A stretch of DNA of 64,000 nt. Source: an uncultured Bacteroidales bacterium. Lineage in GTDB: Bacteria; Bacteroidota; Bacteroidia; Bacteroidales; FEN-979. The position numbers were made by a program, and so were the translations under genes. The stretch spans positions 1 to 64,000 of the forward strand of contig CAIQUS010000069.1 in NCBI GenBank assembly GCA_903875045.1, in the 5' to 3' direction. This document shows positions 35,648 to 45,031 of the stretch, piece after piece; within the stretch, counting starts at the first letter, position 1; each line of letters starts with the position of its first letter. The notes beneath the pieces were generated by a model. The model was not told where the DNA came from. It searched no databases and saw only the letters and a program-made list of their open reading frames with translations.

Positions 35648-37585
35648 TTATTTATAAACCCTCTGCTTCACCTCAATCTCCTCATAAACCAGATCTTCCT
35701 TGTGCAACTTGAATTGTCCGTCAGAAATGTATTCCCAGGCAGCCACGTATTTGTAATCATCATCATTGCGTTTGCATTCGCCTTCTTCCGTTTGGTACTC
35801 TTCGCGGAAATGGCCGCCGCAACTTTCATTACGGTTAAGGGCATCGTGCGCCATCAATTCACCCAATTCCATGAAGTCGGCCACACGGTTGGCTTTTTCA
35901 AGTTCAGGGTTCAACTCGTTCAGTGCTCCGGGGATTTTAACATCTTTCCAGAATTCAACCCTTAATTTGCGAATAAGTTCAATGGCTTTTTTCAGGCCGG
36001 CTTCGTTGCGTGCCATACCAACATATTCCCACATGATCTTCCCGAGTTCCTTGTGGAACTGGTCAACCGATCTGGTACCTTTTATCGCCATGAGTTTCTC
36101 GAGGCGGGTCTGGACAGCTTTTTCTGCTTCAGCGAATTCAGCTTTATCGGTCGACATCCTGGCCACACGGATTTCTCCGGCAAGGTAGTTTTGAACAGTG
36201 TAGGGCAATACAAAATATCCGTCGGCCAGTCCCTGCATCAAAGCGGAGGCACCCAGCCGATTGGCGCCATGGTCGGAGAAGTTCGCCTCACCGGCAGCAA
36301 ACAAACCGGTTACGGTGGTTTGCAGTTCATAATCAACCCAGGTGCCACCCATGGTGTAATGGGCTGCCGGGTAGATCATCATCGGGTTTATATAGGGATT
36401 TTCATCAACGATCTTTTCATACATCTGGAAAAGGTTGCCATACCGGTCTTCGATCACCTGTTTTCCCAGGCGCCCTATCGACTCTTTGAAATCGAGGAAT
36501 ACGGCCAGTCCGGTTTCGCCAACGCCAAAACCGGCATCGCACCGCTCCTTGGCGGCACGGGATGCCACATCGCGGGGTACCAGGTTTCCAAAAGCAGGAT
36601 AGCGGCGCTCCAGAAAATAGTCGCGGTTTTCTTCCGCAATATCATTGGCTTTCAGCTTACCGTGGCGGTGGGCTTCAGCGTCCTCTTTCCTTTTCGGGAC
36701 CCAGATACGGCCATCGTTCCGCAAACTTTCACTCATCAGGGTAAGTTTCGATTGAAAATCACCATGAACGGGGATGCAGGTTGGATGAATCTGCGTAAAG
36801 CAAGGGTTCCCAAACCAGGCACCTTTCTTGAACATCTGCCAGATGGCGCTGGTATTTGAGCCCATGGCATTGGTTGACAGATAAAAAACATTCCCGTAAC
36901 CACCAGTGGCTACTACCACTGCATGTCCAAAATGACGTTCCAGTTTTCCGGTAATCAGGTCGCGGGCAATGATGCCGCGTGCTTTCCCGTCAACGAGAAC
37001 AACATCCATCATTTCGTGGCGATCGTATAGCTTCACCGTTCCCAGTTTGATCTGACGGCTGAGTGCACTATAGGAGCCAAGCAGCAGTTGCTGTCCGGTT
37101 TGTCCGCGGGCATAAAAGGTGCGTGAAACCTGGGCACCGCCAAATGAACGGTTTTCAAGTGATCCGCCGTATTCACGGGCAAAGGGAACACCCTGTGCAA
37201 CGCACTGGTCGATGATGGTGTTGCTCACCTCAGCCAGCCGGTATACGTTTGCTTCACGGGCACGGTAATCTCCACCTTTGATGGTGTCGTAGAAGAGCCG
37301 GTAAATGCTGTCGCCGTCGTTCGGATAGTTCTTGGCAGCGTTGATCCCGCCTTGTGCCGCGATGCTGTGTGCACGGCGTGGTGAATCCTGGTAACAGAAA
37401 ATCTTCACATTAAAGCCCATTTCCCCAAGGGAGGCTGCGGCCGCAGATCCTGCCAGGCCGGTTCCAACGATGATAATGTCGAGTTTGCGCTTATTGCTTG
37501 GGTTTACGAGGTTCTGATGGTCTTTGTAATGGGTCCATTTTGAGGTAAGTGAACCTTTGGGAATCTTTGAATTTAATTCAGCCAT
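35648..37585 (-). CDS. sdhA: succinate dehydrogenase/fumarate reductase flavoprotein subunit
   Basis: FAD-containing catalytic subunit, 645 residues from ATG 37585; a longer in-frame reading to 37678 would run into sdhC and is rejected. It interconverts succinate and fumarate. Landmarks: dinucleotide motif [20 protein letters not shown], the FAD-attachment segment [16 protein letters not shown] (covalent His), the active-site region HPTCIPVHG, and [16 protein letters not shown] followed by [19 protein letters not shown]. It starts six bases after sdhC, so the two are coupled. Confidence 0.95.
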   Translation of the reverse strand: MAELNSKIPKGSLTSKWTHYKDHQNLVNPSNKRKLDIIIVGTGLAGSAAAASLGEMGFNVKIFCYQDSPRRAHSIAAQGGINAAKNYPNDGDSIYRLFYDTIKGGDYRAREANVYRLAEVSNTIIDQCVAQGVPFAREYGGSLENRSFGGAQVSRTFYARGQTGQQLLLGSYSALSRQIKLGTVKLYDRHEMMDVVLVDGKARGIIARDLITGKLERHFGHAVVVATGGYGNVFYLSTNAMGSNTSAIWQMFKKGAWFGNPCFTQIHPTCIPVHGDFQSKLTLMSESLRNDGRIWVPKRKEDAEAHRHGKLKANDIAEENRDYFLERRYPAFGNLVPRDVASRAAKERCDAGFGVGETGLAVFLDFKESIGRLGKQVIEDRYGNLFQMYEKIVDENPYINPMMIYPAAHYTMGGTWVDYELQTTVTGLFAAGEANFSDHGANRLGASALMQGLADGYFVLPYTVQNYLAGEIRVARMSTDKAEFAEAEKAVQTRLEKLMAIKGTRSVDQFHKELGKIMWEYVGMARNEAGLKKAIELIRKLRVEFWKDVKIPGALNELNPELEKANRVADFMELGELMAHDALNRNESCGGHFREEYQTEEGECKRNDDDYKYVAAWEYISDGQFKLHKEDLVYEEIEVKQRVYK

Positions 37586-37590
37586 GATGA

Positions 37591-38259
37591 CTAACGGATA
37601 AGTAAAAAGTAAATGGGAATGATAATAAAGCCTAATGGAACCACAATGGCATAAACGGTTCCGAACCACTGGATACACGAATTATACTGAGGATGGTTAA
37701 TTCCAAGTGTTTGCCATGCTGCCTGGAAAGCCTGGTTGAGGTGAAAACCAAGCACGATGAACAATATCACGTAGAGCATGGAATATACCGGCTGCGCAAA
37801 CAACTCCTGTGCAATAATATAGAAATTGGGCTCGCCTTCTATAAAATTCGGATTCGACACCCATCCGAGCTTGATGAAATAGAAATTCATGAAGTGGATG
37901 ATCAGGAAGATCAGTACGATGCCTCCAGTGTAAATCATGTATTTTGACAGGAACGGAGTGTCGGTTTTATTCGAGACCAGATACCGGACCGGCCGGGCCA
38001 TCCAGTTTTGTACCTGTAAAATAATCCCAAGGAGGATATGAATAATAAAGCCCCCGAAAAGAACGATTTCAAATACCTTTACAATATAGTTCGTTCCCAT
38101 GAAATGGGCTGCAGCATTGAACCAGACGCCTCCGTCGTCGCGTAACAAACATAAGTTAATTCCGAGGTGGACCACCAGAAAAATCATCAGAAACAGACCC
38201 AGAAATGCCATCCAGATCTTTTTTGTGATTGAAGAAAATTGTAAAAAAGAGGAATTCAT
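37591..38259 (-). CDS. sdhC: succinate dehydrogenase/fumarate reductase cytochrome b subunit
   Basis: Single-chain membrane anchor of 222 residues with five hydrophobic segments, as in B-type (Wolinella/Bacillus-like) enzymes that bind two b hemes. His residues in TM segments ([45 protein letters not shown]) supply candidate heme ligands. It transfers electrons to or from menaquinone. It is the first gene of the operon, with a promoter-like box just upstream. Confidence 0.94.
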   Translation of the reverse strand: MNSSFLQFSSITKKIWMAFLGLFLMIFLVVHLGINLCLLRDDGGVWFNAAAHFMGTNYIVKVFEIVLFGGFIIHILLGIILQVQNWMARPVRYLVSNKTDTPFLSKYMIYTGGIVLIFLIIHFMNFYFIKLGWVSNPNFIEGEPNFYIIAQELFAQPVYSMLYVILFIVLGFHLNQAFQAAWQTLGINHPQYNSCIQWFGTVYAIVVPLGFIIIPIYFLLIR

Positions 38260-38292
38260 AACAAGCTTTTAATATATTTGTTCTTTATTTCA

Positions 38293-38300
38293 CAAAATTA
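38293..38300 (-). promoter_or_regulatory. -7 box TAATTTTG for the sdhCAB operon
   Basis: Exact TAnnTTTG match on the minus strand, 34 bases before the sdhC ATG. The region further upstream is very A/T rich without a clear -33 TTTG. Confidence 0.5.
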
Positions 38301-38365
38301 AAACGAAATTATTATCTATAAAGAAATATATCAGTTATTCCCACAATTCTAATCCAGTCTAAATT

Positions 38366-39751
38366 ATGTTCCCAGCAACCGTTTACAGCGACCGTCGCAA
38401 AAAACTCCGCGCTGAACTCTCAGGCGGACTTGTTCTGTTTATTGGCAACCAGGAAGTTCCTTTTAACTATCCTGCAAACACCTATTCCTTCCGCCAGGAT
38501 AGTAATTTCTCCTATTTTTTCGGATTGGATCATCCCGATCTGGCAGGTATCATTGATCTTGACGAAGAGATGGATTTTATTTTCGGAAACGATGTTGACA
38601 TTGAAGACATCATCTGGATGGGAGTACAGCCGACTATGAAGGATCAGGCTGCCAAAGTTGGAGTGGAGAACACTGCGCCGTTGACGGGGCTGAATGAAAT
38701 GATAAAAATTGCACTGGAGAGCGGGCGTATGATTCATTTTGTGCCGCCATACCGCGGAGAAACCATTATATGGCTAAGCGATTTATTGCATATTCCCCAT
38801 CTGGAACTAAAAGAAAAAGCCTCAGAACCACTGATCAGGGCGATTATTAAACTGAGAATGAAGAAAGACCCGATGGAAGTGGCAGAAATCGAAAAAATGG
38901 TCGATGTTGCATATAAGATGCATACAACCGGAATGAAAATGGCAAAACCCGGAGTGGTCGAACGCGAAATTGCCGGAACCATTGAAGGGATTGCCCTTTC
39001 GCTGGCAGGTCCTGTCTCTTTCCCAGTCATCCTCTCCATCAACGGGCAAACCCTTCACAACCATTATCACGGAAATACTCTTGTTGAGGGCAGGATGCTG
39101 GTCATTGATGCCGGTTGTGAAAATGACCTCCACTATTCAAGCGACATTACCCGAACGGTTCCGGTAGGAGGGAAGTTCAACGATCGTCAGAGGGGGATTT
39201 ACGAAGTGGTGCTGAACGCCAACCTGACGGCTGCAAAAGCCGTGAAACCGGGAGTGCCCTTCAAAGAAATCCACATGCTGGCCGCTACTGAAATTGCGAA
39301 AGGTCTTATCAACCTGGGTATCATGAAGGGTGATCCGACAGAAGCTGCTTTGAAAGGTGCGCATACGCTGTTTTTCCCCCACGGATTGGGACATCCGCTC
39401 GGGCTTGATGTCCATGACCTCGAAGGACTCGGCGAAAATTTCATCGGATACGATGACGAAGTTCAGCGTAGCCAGGAGTTCGGACTGGCTTTCCTGCGTT
39501 TTGGACGTAAACTCCAGGAAGGATTCGTGATGACCATCGAACCGGGTATCTATTTTATTCCCGAATTGATCGATATATGGAAAGCCGAGAATAAACTCGC
39601 AGAGTTCATCAACTACGATGTGGTAGAGACATATAAAGATTTTGGCGGTATCCGCATCGAAGACGATGTACTTGTTACTGCCGATGGATACAGGGTGCTG
39701 GGTAAACCCATTCCTAAAACAGTGGATGAGATTGAAAAATTAATGCAGTAA
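38366..39751 (+). CDS. M24 family aminopeptidase P (Xaa-Pro aminopeptidase)
   Basis: Metallopeptidase of 461 residues that removes N-terminal residues before proline. The N-terminal creatinase-like domain (to about 170) starts MFPATVYSDRRKKLRAEL. The pita-bread catalytic domain shows the dinuclear metal ligands: Asp pair in VIDAGCENDLHYSSDITRT, His in FPHGLGHPLGLDVHD, Glu in TIEPGIYF and Glu in GGIRIEDDVLV. It is close to standard size for PepP. Downstream, AATGCAGG-type and ATCGTAA-type repeats fill the gap to the hydrolase gene. Confidence 0.93.
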   Translation: MFPATVYSDRRKKLRAELSGGLVLFIGNQEVPFNYPANTYSFRQDSNFSYFFGLDHPDLAGIIDLDEEMDFIFGNDVDIEDIIWMGVQPTMKDQAAKVGVENTAPLTGLNEMIKIALESGRMIHFVPPYRGETIIWLSDLLHIPHLELKEKASEPLIRAIIKLRMKKDPMEVAEIEKMVDVAYKMHTTGMKMAKPGVVEREIAGTIEGIALSLAGPVSFPVILSINGQTLHNHYHGNTLVEGRMLVIDAGCENDLHYSSDITRTVPVGGKFNDRQRGIYEVVLNANLTAAKAVKPGVPFKEIHMLAATEIAKGLINLGIMKGDPTEAALKGAHTLFFPHGLGHPLGLDVHDLEGLGENFIGYDDEVQRSQEFGLAFLRFGRKLQEGFVMTIEPGIYFIPELIDIWKAENKLAEFINYDVVETYKDFGGIRIEDDVLVTADGYRVLGKPIPKTVDEIEKLMQ

Positions 39752-39811
39752 TGCAGGCAATGAAAGCAATGCAGGGAATCGTCAATCCGAAATCGTAAAT
39801 CATCAATCCAA
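39742..39811 (+). repeat. two adjacent short arrays after the M24 gene
   Basis: An AATGCAGG-like 8-base run (39742-39775) overlapping the M24 stop, then ATCGTCA/ATCGTAA/ATCATCA 7-base units (39778-39809). Confidence 0.8.
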
Positions 39812-39812
39812 T

Positions 39813-40604
39813 ATGTCCGCCATAAAAATCAATAAGAAAAACATCAATTATACCGATGAAGGTATCGGCAAGGTGATCGTCCTGCTTCACGGGTTTACAG
39901 AATCTTTGAAAATATGGGCCGGTTTTTCAACGCAACTTTCAAAAAAGTACCGGGTGATCACAATTGATCTGCCGGGTCATGGCAAGAGCGACTGCATCGA
40001 CAAGGTGCATAGCATGGAACTCATGGCCGATGTGGTTTTTACTGTTCTGAAAAGGTTGAAAGTCGGGAAATGCATGATGGTGGGCCATTCCATGGGAGGA
40101 TATGTGACCCTGGCCTTTGCCGGAAAATATCCAAAGCTGCTTCGGGGGTTCACTCTTTTTCACTCACATTGTTTCGCTGATACCTCAGCTGAGCAGGGAA
40201 ACCGCGACCGGACCATCGCCATCGTAAACCAGGACAAATTCAGTTATGTGGCACAGTTTATTCCAAGCCTTTTTCCTGCCGAGGTGCATAAGAAATTTGC
40301 AAAGGTGATTGAACGGTTGATTCAACGGGCTTCAAAAATGGAAAAAGAGGGGGTTGTTGCAGCACTTGAAGGGATGAAAATTCGCAAAGACCAATCGAAA
40401 CTGCTTAAAAGCACGGAATTGCCAGTTTTGTTTATTCTGGGGTTAAAAGATTCGAGAGTGCCGCCAACCCGCATCTGGGACATGATAACCTTGCCAAAAG
40501 TGAGCGAAACACTGCTTCTGCGTGATTGCGGGCACATGGGATACATTGAAGCACCGGAAACAACTCTTGAATCCATTCTGGCATTTGCAAAAAAAACACT
40601 GTAA
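39813..40604 (+). CDS. alpha/beta hydrolase
   Basis: Alpha/beta-hydrolase fold protein of 263 residues. The oxyanion-hole region VLLHGFTE is followed by the nucleophile elbow GHSMGG (Ser), an acid in LGLKDSRVP and the catalytic His in CGHMGYIE. The cap is short and helical. This is the pattern of generic esterases or MhpC-like hydrolases; the substrate is unknown. The ATG lies one base after a repeat array. Confidence 0.9.
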   Translation: MSAIKINKKNINYTDEGIGKVIVLLHGFTESLKIWAGFSTQLSKKYRVITIDLPGHGKSDCIDKVHSMELMADVVFTVLKRLKVGKCMMVGHSMGGYVTLAFAGKYPKLLRGFTLFHSHCFADTSAEQGNRDRTIAIVNQDKFSYVAQFIPSLFPAEVHKKFAKVIERLIQRASKMEKEGVVAALEGMKIRKDQSKLLKSTELPVLFILGLKDSRVPPTRIWDMITLPKVSETLLLRDCGHMGYIEAPETTLESILAFAKKTL

Positions 40605-40622
40605 ACCAATACTTTGCATGTG

Positions 40623-40650
40623 GCAACTGTCACGTGTCACCTGTCACATT
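40623..40650 (+). repeat. short CTGTCAC array between convergent genes
   Basis: About four units of the 7-base CTGTCAC/GTGTCAC type, overlapping the nadD stop region. Same family as 28711. Confidence 0.8.
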
Positions 40651-41234
40651 CTGTAAAAATGCATCTCCTCCGCATACTTCCACACCTTTTCCGGCAGGAA
40701 ATAACGCATGTTTTTGCCATCACGGATGCCCTTACGGATAAACGAAGATGAAAGGGTGATCAACGGGGCATCAACCTTTGTGATGGATGGATGCTGATCG
40801 AATGGACTTGCCTTTGTGCCGGGACGGGGATACAGATATATATGGTATTGTCTCAGCAACTCCTCATGGTTTTTCCATTTATGAAAAGTTGGCAGGTTAT
40901 CGCTCCCGGCAATCAGGACAAACTCTTTTCCGGGGAACTTTTCTGAAATATAGGTCAGTGTATCAATTGTATAAGAAGGCTGAGGAAGTTTGAACTCGAT
41001 ATTAGATGACCGGAACCTGCTATCATCTTCAATGGCCAGGTTAACCATGGTAAGGCGATGGTAATCTGCCAGCAACGATGATTTTTCTTTGAGCGGGTTG
41101 TGAGGGGATACTACAAACCAAACCTGATCCAGGTCAGTGTACTCTGCCATAAAGGATGCAATCATCAGATGACCTGAGTGAATCGGGTTGAAGGAACCGA
41201 AGAGGAGTCCGGTTTTGGAAGGGGAGGAGGACAA
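40644..41234 (-). CDS. nadD: nicotinate-nucleotide adenylyltransferase, non-ATG start
   Basis: NaMN adenylyltransferase of about 196 residues in NAD synthesis. The nucleotidyltransferase motif GLLFGSFNPIHSGHL begins only nine codons from the first usable start, and SSSFIRKGI is the second ATP-binding motif. There is no ATG in frame upstream of the first motif: a stop occurs a few codons before TTG 41234. So translation must begin at TTG (or another rare codon). The repeat array 41243-41282 lies directly upstream and may have displaced the original start. With nadE at 26642 it covers the final two NAD synthesis steps. Confidence 0.88.
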   Translation of the reverse strand: MSSSPSKTGLLFGSFNPIHSGHLMIASFMAEYTDLDQVWFVVSPHNPLKEKSSLLADYHRLTMVNLAIEDDSRFRSSNIEFKLPQPSYTIDTLTYISEKFPGKEFVLIAGSDNLPTFHKWKNHEELLRQYHIYLYPRPGTKASPFDQHPSITKVDAPLITLSSSFIRKGIRDGKNMRYFLPEKVWKYAEEMHFYRM

Positions 41235-41242
41235 GGGAATCA

Positions 41243-41282
41243 GGATTTACGATTTACGAATTGGGATTTACGATTTACGATT
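41243..41282 (+). repeat. tandem array, 7-base unit TTTACGA
   Basis: About five units of TTTACGA (reverse of ATCGTAA family) with one GAATTGG interruption, between nadD and gmk. Confidence 0.9.
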
Positions 41283-41291
41283 GAAATGCAT

Positions 41292-41858
41292 TTAAACCTG
41301 TAAAAAGTTGTTGACAAGGATAATGATCTCCCGGCATTTCAGTTCCAGGTTGTCATTGACAATGATGTGATCGAAACGCGTGGCAAATGTAATTTCGTAC
41401 GAGGCTTTGTCAATTCTTTTACGTAAGGTTTCTTCCGATTCGCTGCCACGGTTTTTTAACCTTGATTCGAGCTCTTCAATTGATGGTGGCTGGATAAAGA
41501 TTCCGAGCCCTTTTTCACCGAAGTATCTCTTCAAATTGATCGCCCCTAATACATCGACGTCAAAAATAGGTGTTTTACCAAGTGACCAGATGCGGTTCAT
41601 TTCCGATTTAAGCGTGCCATAATAACTACCGGGATAAACTTCCTGCCATTCCACAAATTCATCCCGGGCAATTTTTTCTCTGAAATCATCCCCGGAGATA
41701 AAATAGTAATCTTTGGCATGGGTTTCTTCATTGCGTTTAGCTCTGCTACAGGCTGAAATTGAAAATTCCAGATATGGAATTGCTTTCAGCAGATGCTTTA
41801 CAATGGTTGTCTTCCCTGCCCCTGAAGGAGCTGAAACAATAATCGCTTTCCCCTGCAT
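41292..41858 (-). CDS. gmk: guanylate kinase
   Basis: GMP kinase of 188 residues, converting GMP to GDP. P loop SAPSGAGKTT at about residues 9-18, GMP-binding SACSRAKRNEETHAKDYYF, and the lid region RLKNRGSESEETLRKRI. Standard length. It belongs to a minus-strand run yicC-gmk-nadD with short gaps, each filled by a tandem array. The pairing of yicC and gmk is a common bacterial arrangement. Confidence 0.95.
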   Translation of the reverse strand: MQGKAIIVSAPSGAGKTTIVKHLLKAIPYLEFSISACSRAKRNEETHAKDYYFISGDDFREKIARDEFVEWQEVYPGSYYGTLKSEMNRIWSLGKTPIFDVDVLGAINLKRYFGEKGLGIFIQPPSIEELESRLKNRGSESEETLRKRIDKASYEITFATRFDHIIVNDNLELKCREIIILVNNFLQV

Positions 41859-41865
41859 TCCCTTA

Positions 41866-41893
41866 CATTTTCAAATTTTCAAATTTTCAAATT
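41866..41893 (+). repeat. tandem array, 8-base unit ATTTTCAA
   Basis: Three to four units filling the gap between yicC and gmk. On the coding strand it starts three bases after the yicC stop. Same family as 28632. Confidence 0.88.
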
Positions 41894-41895
41894 CC

Positions 41896-42780
41896 TTAAA
41901 GAATATTCCCCAACTGCTCTTTAATCTTCTCCAGTTCGTCCTTCATCTGCACAACAATCATCTGAATTTCCGCATCACTGGCTTTTGATCCGATGGTGTT
42001 GATTTCACGGCCCATTTCCTGGGTGACAAATCCAAGCTTCTTTCCTTGTGAAACCGCCTCTTGCAAGGTATCCAGAAAATACAGGCAGTGCTTTCTCAAT
42101 CGTACTTTCTCTTCAGTGATGTCAAGTTTTTCAAGGTAGTAAATAAGTTCCTGTTCGAAACGGTTCTGGTCAGGTAGCGAACCGGTAAAGTCGCTGGTGT
42201 GTTTTGAGAAATCACGGAGCAAACGTTCCCGCAGGTCGATAATACGTCTCTTCTCAAATGGGTCAATGGAATCAAGCAGTTGCAGGATGCTGTTTACACG
42301 GTTAATCATGTCCTGCTCAAGTACTTTTCCTTCATTTATCCTGAAAGCATCTGTTTGCGCAGTTGCATCATCAATGGCACAGGAAATGGAATCCCAGTCG
42401 TGTTCACTCAATTCGTCCCGGCTTGTTTGCATCACATCAGGCATTTTGAGTACCATCGAAAGCATTTCTGCGGGACATTCCTCATGAAGTTCAATTGCAA
42501 GTTTTTTTAACTCCTCATGGTACTTTTTGGCAAGTGGACGGTTGATAGAATAACTCAGCATTTCACCTGTTACCTCCGTGCCAATGTAAAAATCAATTTT
42601 ACCGCGCTCAAAACGCTGTGTAAGCTTTCCCCTGACTTCCCATTCCTTCTCGCGGAAATACCCTGGTATTTTCAGGTTCAGGTCGAGCTGTTTGCTGTTA
42701 AGCGTTTTGATTTCAATGGTGAGTTTTCGTCCGGTAATATCAAGAACCGACTTCCCGTAACCTGTCATGGATTTGATCAT
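41896..42780 (-). CDS. YicC family protein, endoribonuclease-like
   Basis: YicC/YloC family protein of 294 residues, the usual length. It begins MIKSMTGYGKSVLDITGRKL, the conserved N terminus, and ends with REINTIGSKASDAEIQMIVVQMKDELEKIKEQLGN, the DUF1732 C-terminal domain. E. coli YicC and B. subtilis YloC have been described as RNases or RNA-decay factors. It is the first gene of the yicC-gmk-nadD run and has a promoter-like box immediately upstream. Confidence 0.92.
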   Translation of the reverse strand: MIKSMTGYGKSVLDITGRKLTIEIKTLNSKQLDLNLKIPGYFREKEWEVRGKLTQRFERGKIDFYIGTEVTGEMLSYSINRPLAKKYHEELKKLAIELHEECPAEMLSMVLKMPDVMQTSRDELSEHDWDSISCAIDDATAQTDAFRINEGKVLEQDMINRVNSILQLLDSIDPFEKRRIIDLRERLLRDFSKHTSDFTGSLPDQNRFEQELIYYLEKLDITEEKVRLRKHCLYFLDTLQEAVSQGKKLGFVTQEMGREINTIGSKASDAEIQMIVVQMKDELEKIKEQLGNIL

Positions 42781-42796
42781 GAGGCTCTTTTTTCAG

Positions 42797-42804
42797 CAAA
42801 CTTA
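42797..42804 (-). promoter_or_regulatory. -7 box TAAGTTTG for yicC-gmk-nadD
   Basis: Exact TAnnTTTG match on the minus strand, 17 bases before the yicC ATG, giving a short leader. Confidence 0.45.
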
Positions 42805-42858
42805 CGCAAAATTTATCCAATCCGGCTGATGGATGCCACCGGTATTGATTCCTTTTCG

Positions 42859-42866
42859 TAAATTTG
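42859..42866 (+). promoter_or_regulatory. -7 box TAAATTTG before the PLD-family gene
   Basis: Exact TAnnTTTG match only eight bases before ATG 42874. Transcription would start nearly at the ATG, so either the mRNA is leaderless or the real start is ATG 42916. Confidence 0.45.
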
Positions 42867-42873
42867 AACTGGA

Positions 42874-43980
42874 ATGTGGAAATTGACCCTTCCTGAACCG
42901 GAGAAAATCATTGGCATGGAGTACAGGATCATTGACGACACAATACAATTTTACAACCTGATGCTTATCGACATAGCTCAGGCAAAAGAGTATATTTACC
43001 TGGAAACATACAAATTTGCCAATGACCACATGGGGGTACGATTTCGGGATGCACTTACGAAAAAGGTGCGGGACGGGGTAAAAATAAAAATCCTGATCGA
43101 TTCATGGGGAAAGGGGCCGGTTTCGGAGACCTTTTTTACAGACCTGATACGATTGGGAGGCGAAGTTAAATTTTTCGAAAAAATCAAAATCAACAGCGAT
43201 ATTTTTACCCGGGGCCACCGCCGCGACCACCGGAAGATTTTAGTCATCGACGATATAATCAGCTACATCGGCTCGGCCAACATTACCGGTTATAACCTGA
43301 ATTGGCGTGAACTCTGCCTGCGCATGGAAGGCGAACTGGCACTTTCTTTTAAAAAAGTCTTCCTTGAAAATTTCAATGCTTTCAACCCGTTTATCATTAC
43401 CAACAAAGTCACCTTCACCCGAAAAATCAAATCGGGAAATTTTGAAATAATCCGCGATGTGCCATCCCTTCAATTTCAACGGCTCAGGAAGCGATATACC
43501 CAACTGATCAAACAGGCGGAAAAATCGGTTCTTATCGAAACTCCCTATTTCCTCCCGGGGTTCCTGCTTCGAAAAGCCATGATGGATGCGAGCAAACGTG
43601 GGGTTGATGTGCAGGTGATCATGCCAAAGCATTCTGATATGCGGATGGTTGATATCCTGAGGAATAAATACCTCGGATTGCTTCACAATGCAGGTATCAA
43701 ACTGCTGTTCTATCTGCCGCATAACCTGCATGCCAAACTGCTTGTGATCGATGATGAAATATTCTCTATTTCAAGTGCCAACTTTGATTTTCGCAGTTTT
43801 CGGTATCAATATGAAATTGCCCTGATTGGCTCAGAACCTGAAATTTTACGCCAGTTGCTGGAGCACGTTGCTGAAACTGTCAGAAACTCCCAGGGATTGG
43901 ATTACCCGGAATGGAAAAGGCGTCCGCTTATCGAAAAGATCTTTGAATATATTTTATTGCCTTTCAGGCACTTTTTCTGA
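42874..43980 (+). CDS. phospholipase D-like protein, probable cardiolipin synthase
   Basis: PLD-superfamily protein of 368 residues with two HKD motifs: HRKILVIDD near residue 120 and LHAKLLVIDDEIFSISSANFDF near 285. Such proteins make cardiolipin from two phosphatidylglycerols or perform related phosphatidyl transfers. Unlike E. coli ClsA, it has no N-terminal transmembrane helices, closer to ClsB-like soluble or peripheral enzymes. The start is uncertain (ATG 42874 or 42916) because a promoter box lies just upstream of the first. It ends five bases before a 37-base repeat pair. Confidence 0.88.
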   Translation: MWKLTLPEPEKIIGMEYRIIDDTIQFYNLMLIDIAQAKEYIYLETYKFANDHMGVRFRDALTKKVRDGVKIKILIDSWGKGPVSETFFTDLIRLGGEVKFFEKIKINSDIFTRGHRRDHRKILVIDDIISYIGSANITGYNLNWRELCLRMEGELALSFKKVFLENFNAFNPFIITNKVTFTRKIKSGNFEIIRDVPSLQFQRLRKRYTQLIKQAEKSVLIETPYFLPGFLLRKAMMDASKRGVDVQVIMPKHSDMRMVDILRNKYLGLLHNAGIKLLFYLPHNLHAKLLVIDDEIFSISSANFDFRSFRYQYEIALIGSEPEILRQLLEHVAETVRNSQGLDYPEWKRRPLIEKIFEYILLPFRHFF

Positions 43981-43983
43981 TAG

Positions 43984-44065
43984 ATCAGATACCTCACCCC
44001 CCGGCCCCCTCTCCTAAAACATCAGACACCTCACCCCCCGGCCCCCTCTCCTAAAAGAGAGGGGG
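43984..44065. repeat. two 37-base direct repeats and a 9-bp GC-rich hairpin
   Basis: Unit 1 is 43984-44020 and unit 2 is 44021-44057, differing by about two bases; each has a CACCCCCCGGCCCCCTCTCC core. The second runs into its own complement (CCCCCTCTC at 44042-44050, GAGAGGGGG at 44057-44065). Placed between convergent genes, it could end transcription from both sides. Confidence 0.88.
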
Positions 44066-44078
44066 AGGACTGGGTAGG

Positions 44079-44957
44079 TCATTTGGACTTGTTTACCACA
44101 TAGACTCCGGAAAAGATAAGCAGTGCAGCAAAAATTTTTGGCCCGGTAATGCCACCCTGTCCGATGGTTACCGACATGATCGCGGCAATAACAGGCTGGA
44201 GATAGCTGTAGTAGCTTACTACTGTTGCACTCACACTTTTAAGGGCGAAATTGATCAGCAGGTAGGCCACAAATGTATTAAGCACAATGATATAGGCTAT
44301 TCCAAGCCAGGCGGTGAAGGTGATGGCGGCAAAATTAATCTCCATGGCTGGTTTTACAGAAAACGGAAAAACAAAAATAAAACCGAAGAAAGAGACCCAT
44401 TTTAAAATGGTCGTGGTATGGTATTTTCCAACAAGAGGCTTGATCAGGACCAGGTAAAGGGCATAGCATACCATGTTCAGGAAAATCAGCATGTTTCCTA
44501 ATGCATGGCTTCCGTTAAAGCTCACAACACGACCATAAAGTATTAAAATGAATACCCCTGATGCACCAAGGGCAATGCCCCCCGCTTTTGTCCAGGTAAC
44601 CTTTTCTCCCATTATCAGGCTGGCAAACACCATTACCACGATTGGGTTAAGCACATGGATGAGCGAAGCATCAACAGGGGTGCTGAGGTTCAGGCCGGCA
44701 TAAAAAAGGGCCTGGTTCATGGCAAACCCGAATACGCCGCAAATTGCAAGCATCATAAGGTCTTTTCGTTCAACTTTCTCCGGAACAAAAAGTCGCTGAA
44801 ATAACCAGAAAATAAGCATACCACCCAGCATCCGGATAAAAATCAGTTGCATTGGTGATAGCATGACAGGCATCAGGCTTTTGACGATGTTATAGGCAAC
44901 GCCAAAAATTAGGGTGGTACTTAGTAAAGCAAGATGAGCCTTTTGCGTATTCTTCAT
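44079..44957 (-). CDS. EamA family (DMT) transporter
   Basis: Inner-membrane protein of 292 residues with ten predicted transmembrane helices arranged as two EamA repeats (each five helices). N-terminal half: LALLSTTLIFGVAYNIVK and LNPIVVMVFASLIMGEKV; C-terminal half: VLNTFVAYLLINFALK and SYLQPVIAAIMSV. This is a drug/metabolite exporter family; the substrate is unknown. A -7-like box (TACCTTTG, 44969-44962) lies right at the start, so the transcript may be almost leaderless. Confidence 0.92.
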   Translation of the reverse strand: MKNTQKAHLALLSTTLIFGVAYNIVKSLMPVMLSPMQLIFIRMLGGMLIFWLFQRLFVPEKVERKDLMMLAICGVFGFAMNQALFYAGLNLSTPVDASLIHVLNPIVVMVFASLIMGEKVTWTKAGGIALGASGVFILILYGRVVSFNGSHALGNMLIFLNMVCYALYLVLIKPLVGKYHTTTILKWVSFFGFIFVFPFSVKPAMEINFAAITFTAWLGIAYIIVLNTFVAYLLINFALKSVSATVVSYYSYLQPVIAAIMSVTIGQGGITGPKIFAALLIFSGVYVVNKSK

Positions 44958-44961
44958 CCGG

Positions 44962-44969
44962 CAAAGGTA
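44962..44969 (-). promoter_or_regulatory. -7 box TACCTTTG before the EamA gene
   Basis: Exact TAnnTTTG on the minus strand, with its last base four bases before the ATG codon. It lies just past the hsp20 terminator hairpin. Confidence 0.4.
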
Positions 44970-44974
44970 TAAAA

Positions 44975-45012
44975 TAAAAAACCCTGCCGGCGTTGTAACT
45001 GCCGACAGGGTT
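44975..45012 (-). terminator. intrinsic terminator of hsp20
   Basis: On the minus strand, AACCCTGTCGGC and GCCGGCAGGGTT form a nearly perfect stem with a short loop, followed by TTTTTATTTTA. It begins 19 bases after the hsp20 stop. Confidence 0.8.
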
Positions 45013-45031
45013 CATCGATCCGGATTTGAGA

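Noticed and set aside
36053..36859. 268-codon plus-strand open reading opposite sdhA
   Set aside because: It is antisense to highly conserved flavoprotein sequence, with no family resemblance.
37586..37678. Longer SdhA start
   Set aside because: It lies inside sdhC in another frame; ATG 37585 gives the standard N terminus.
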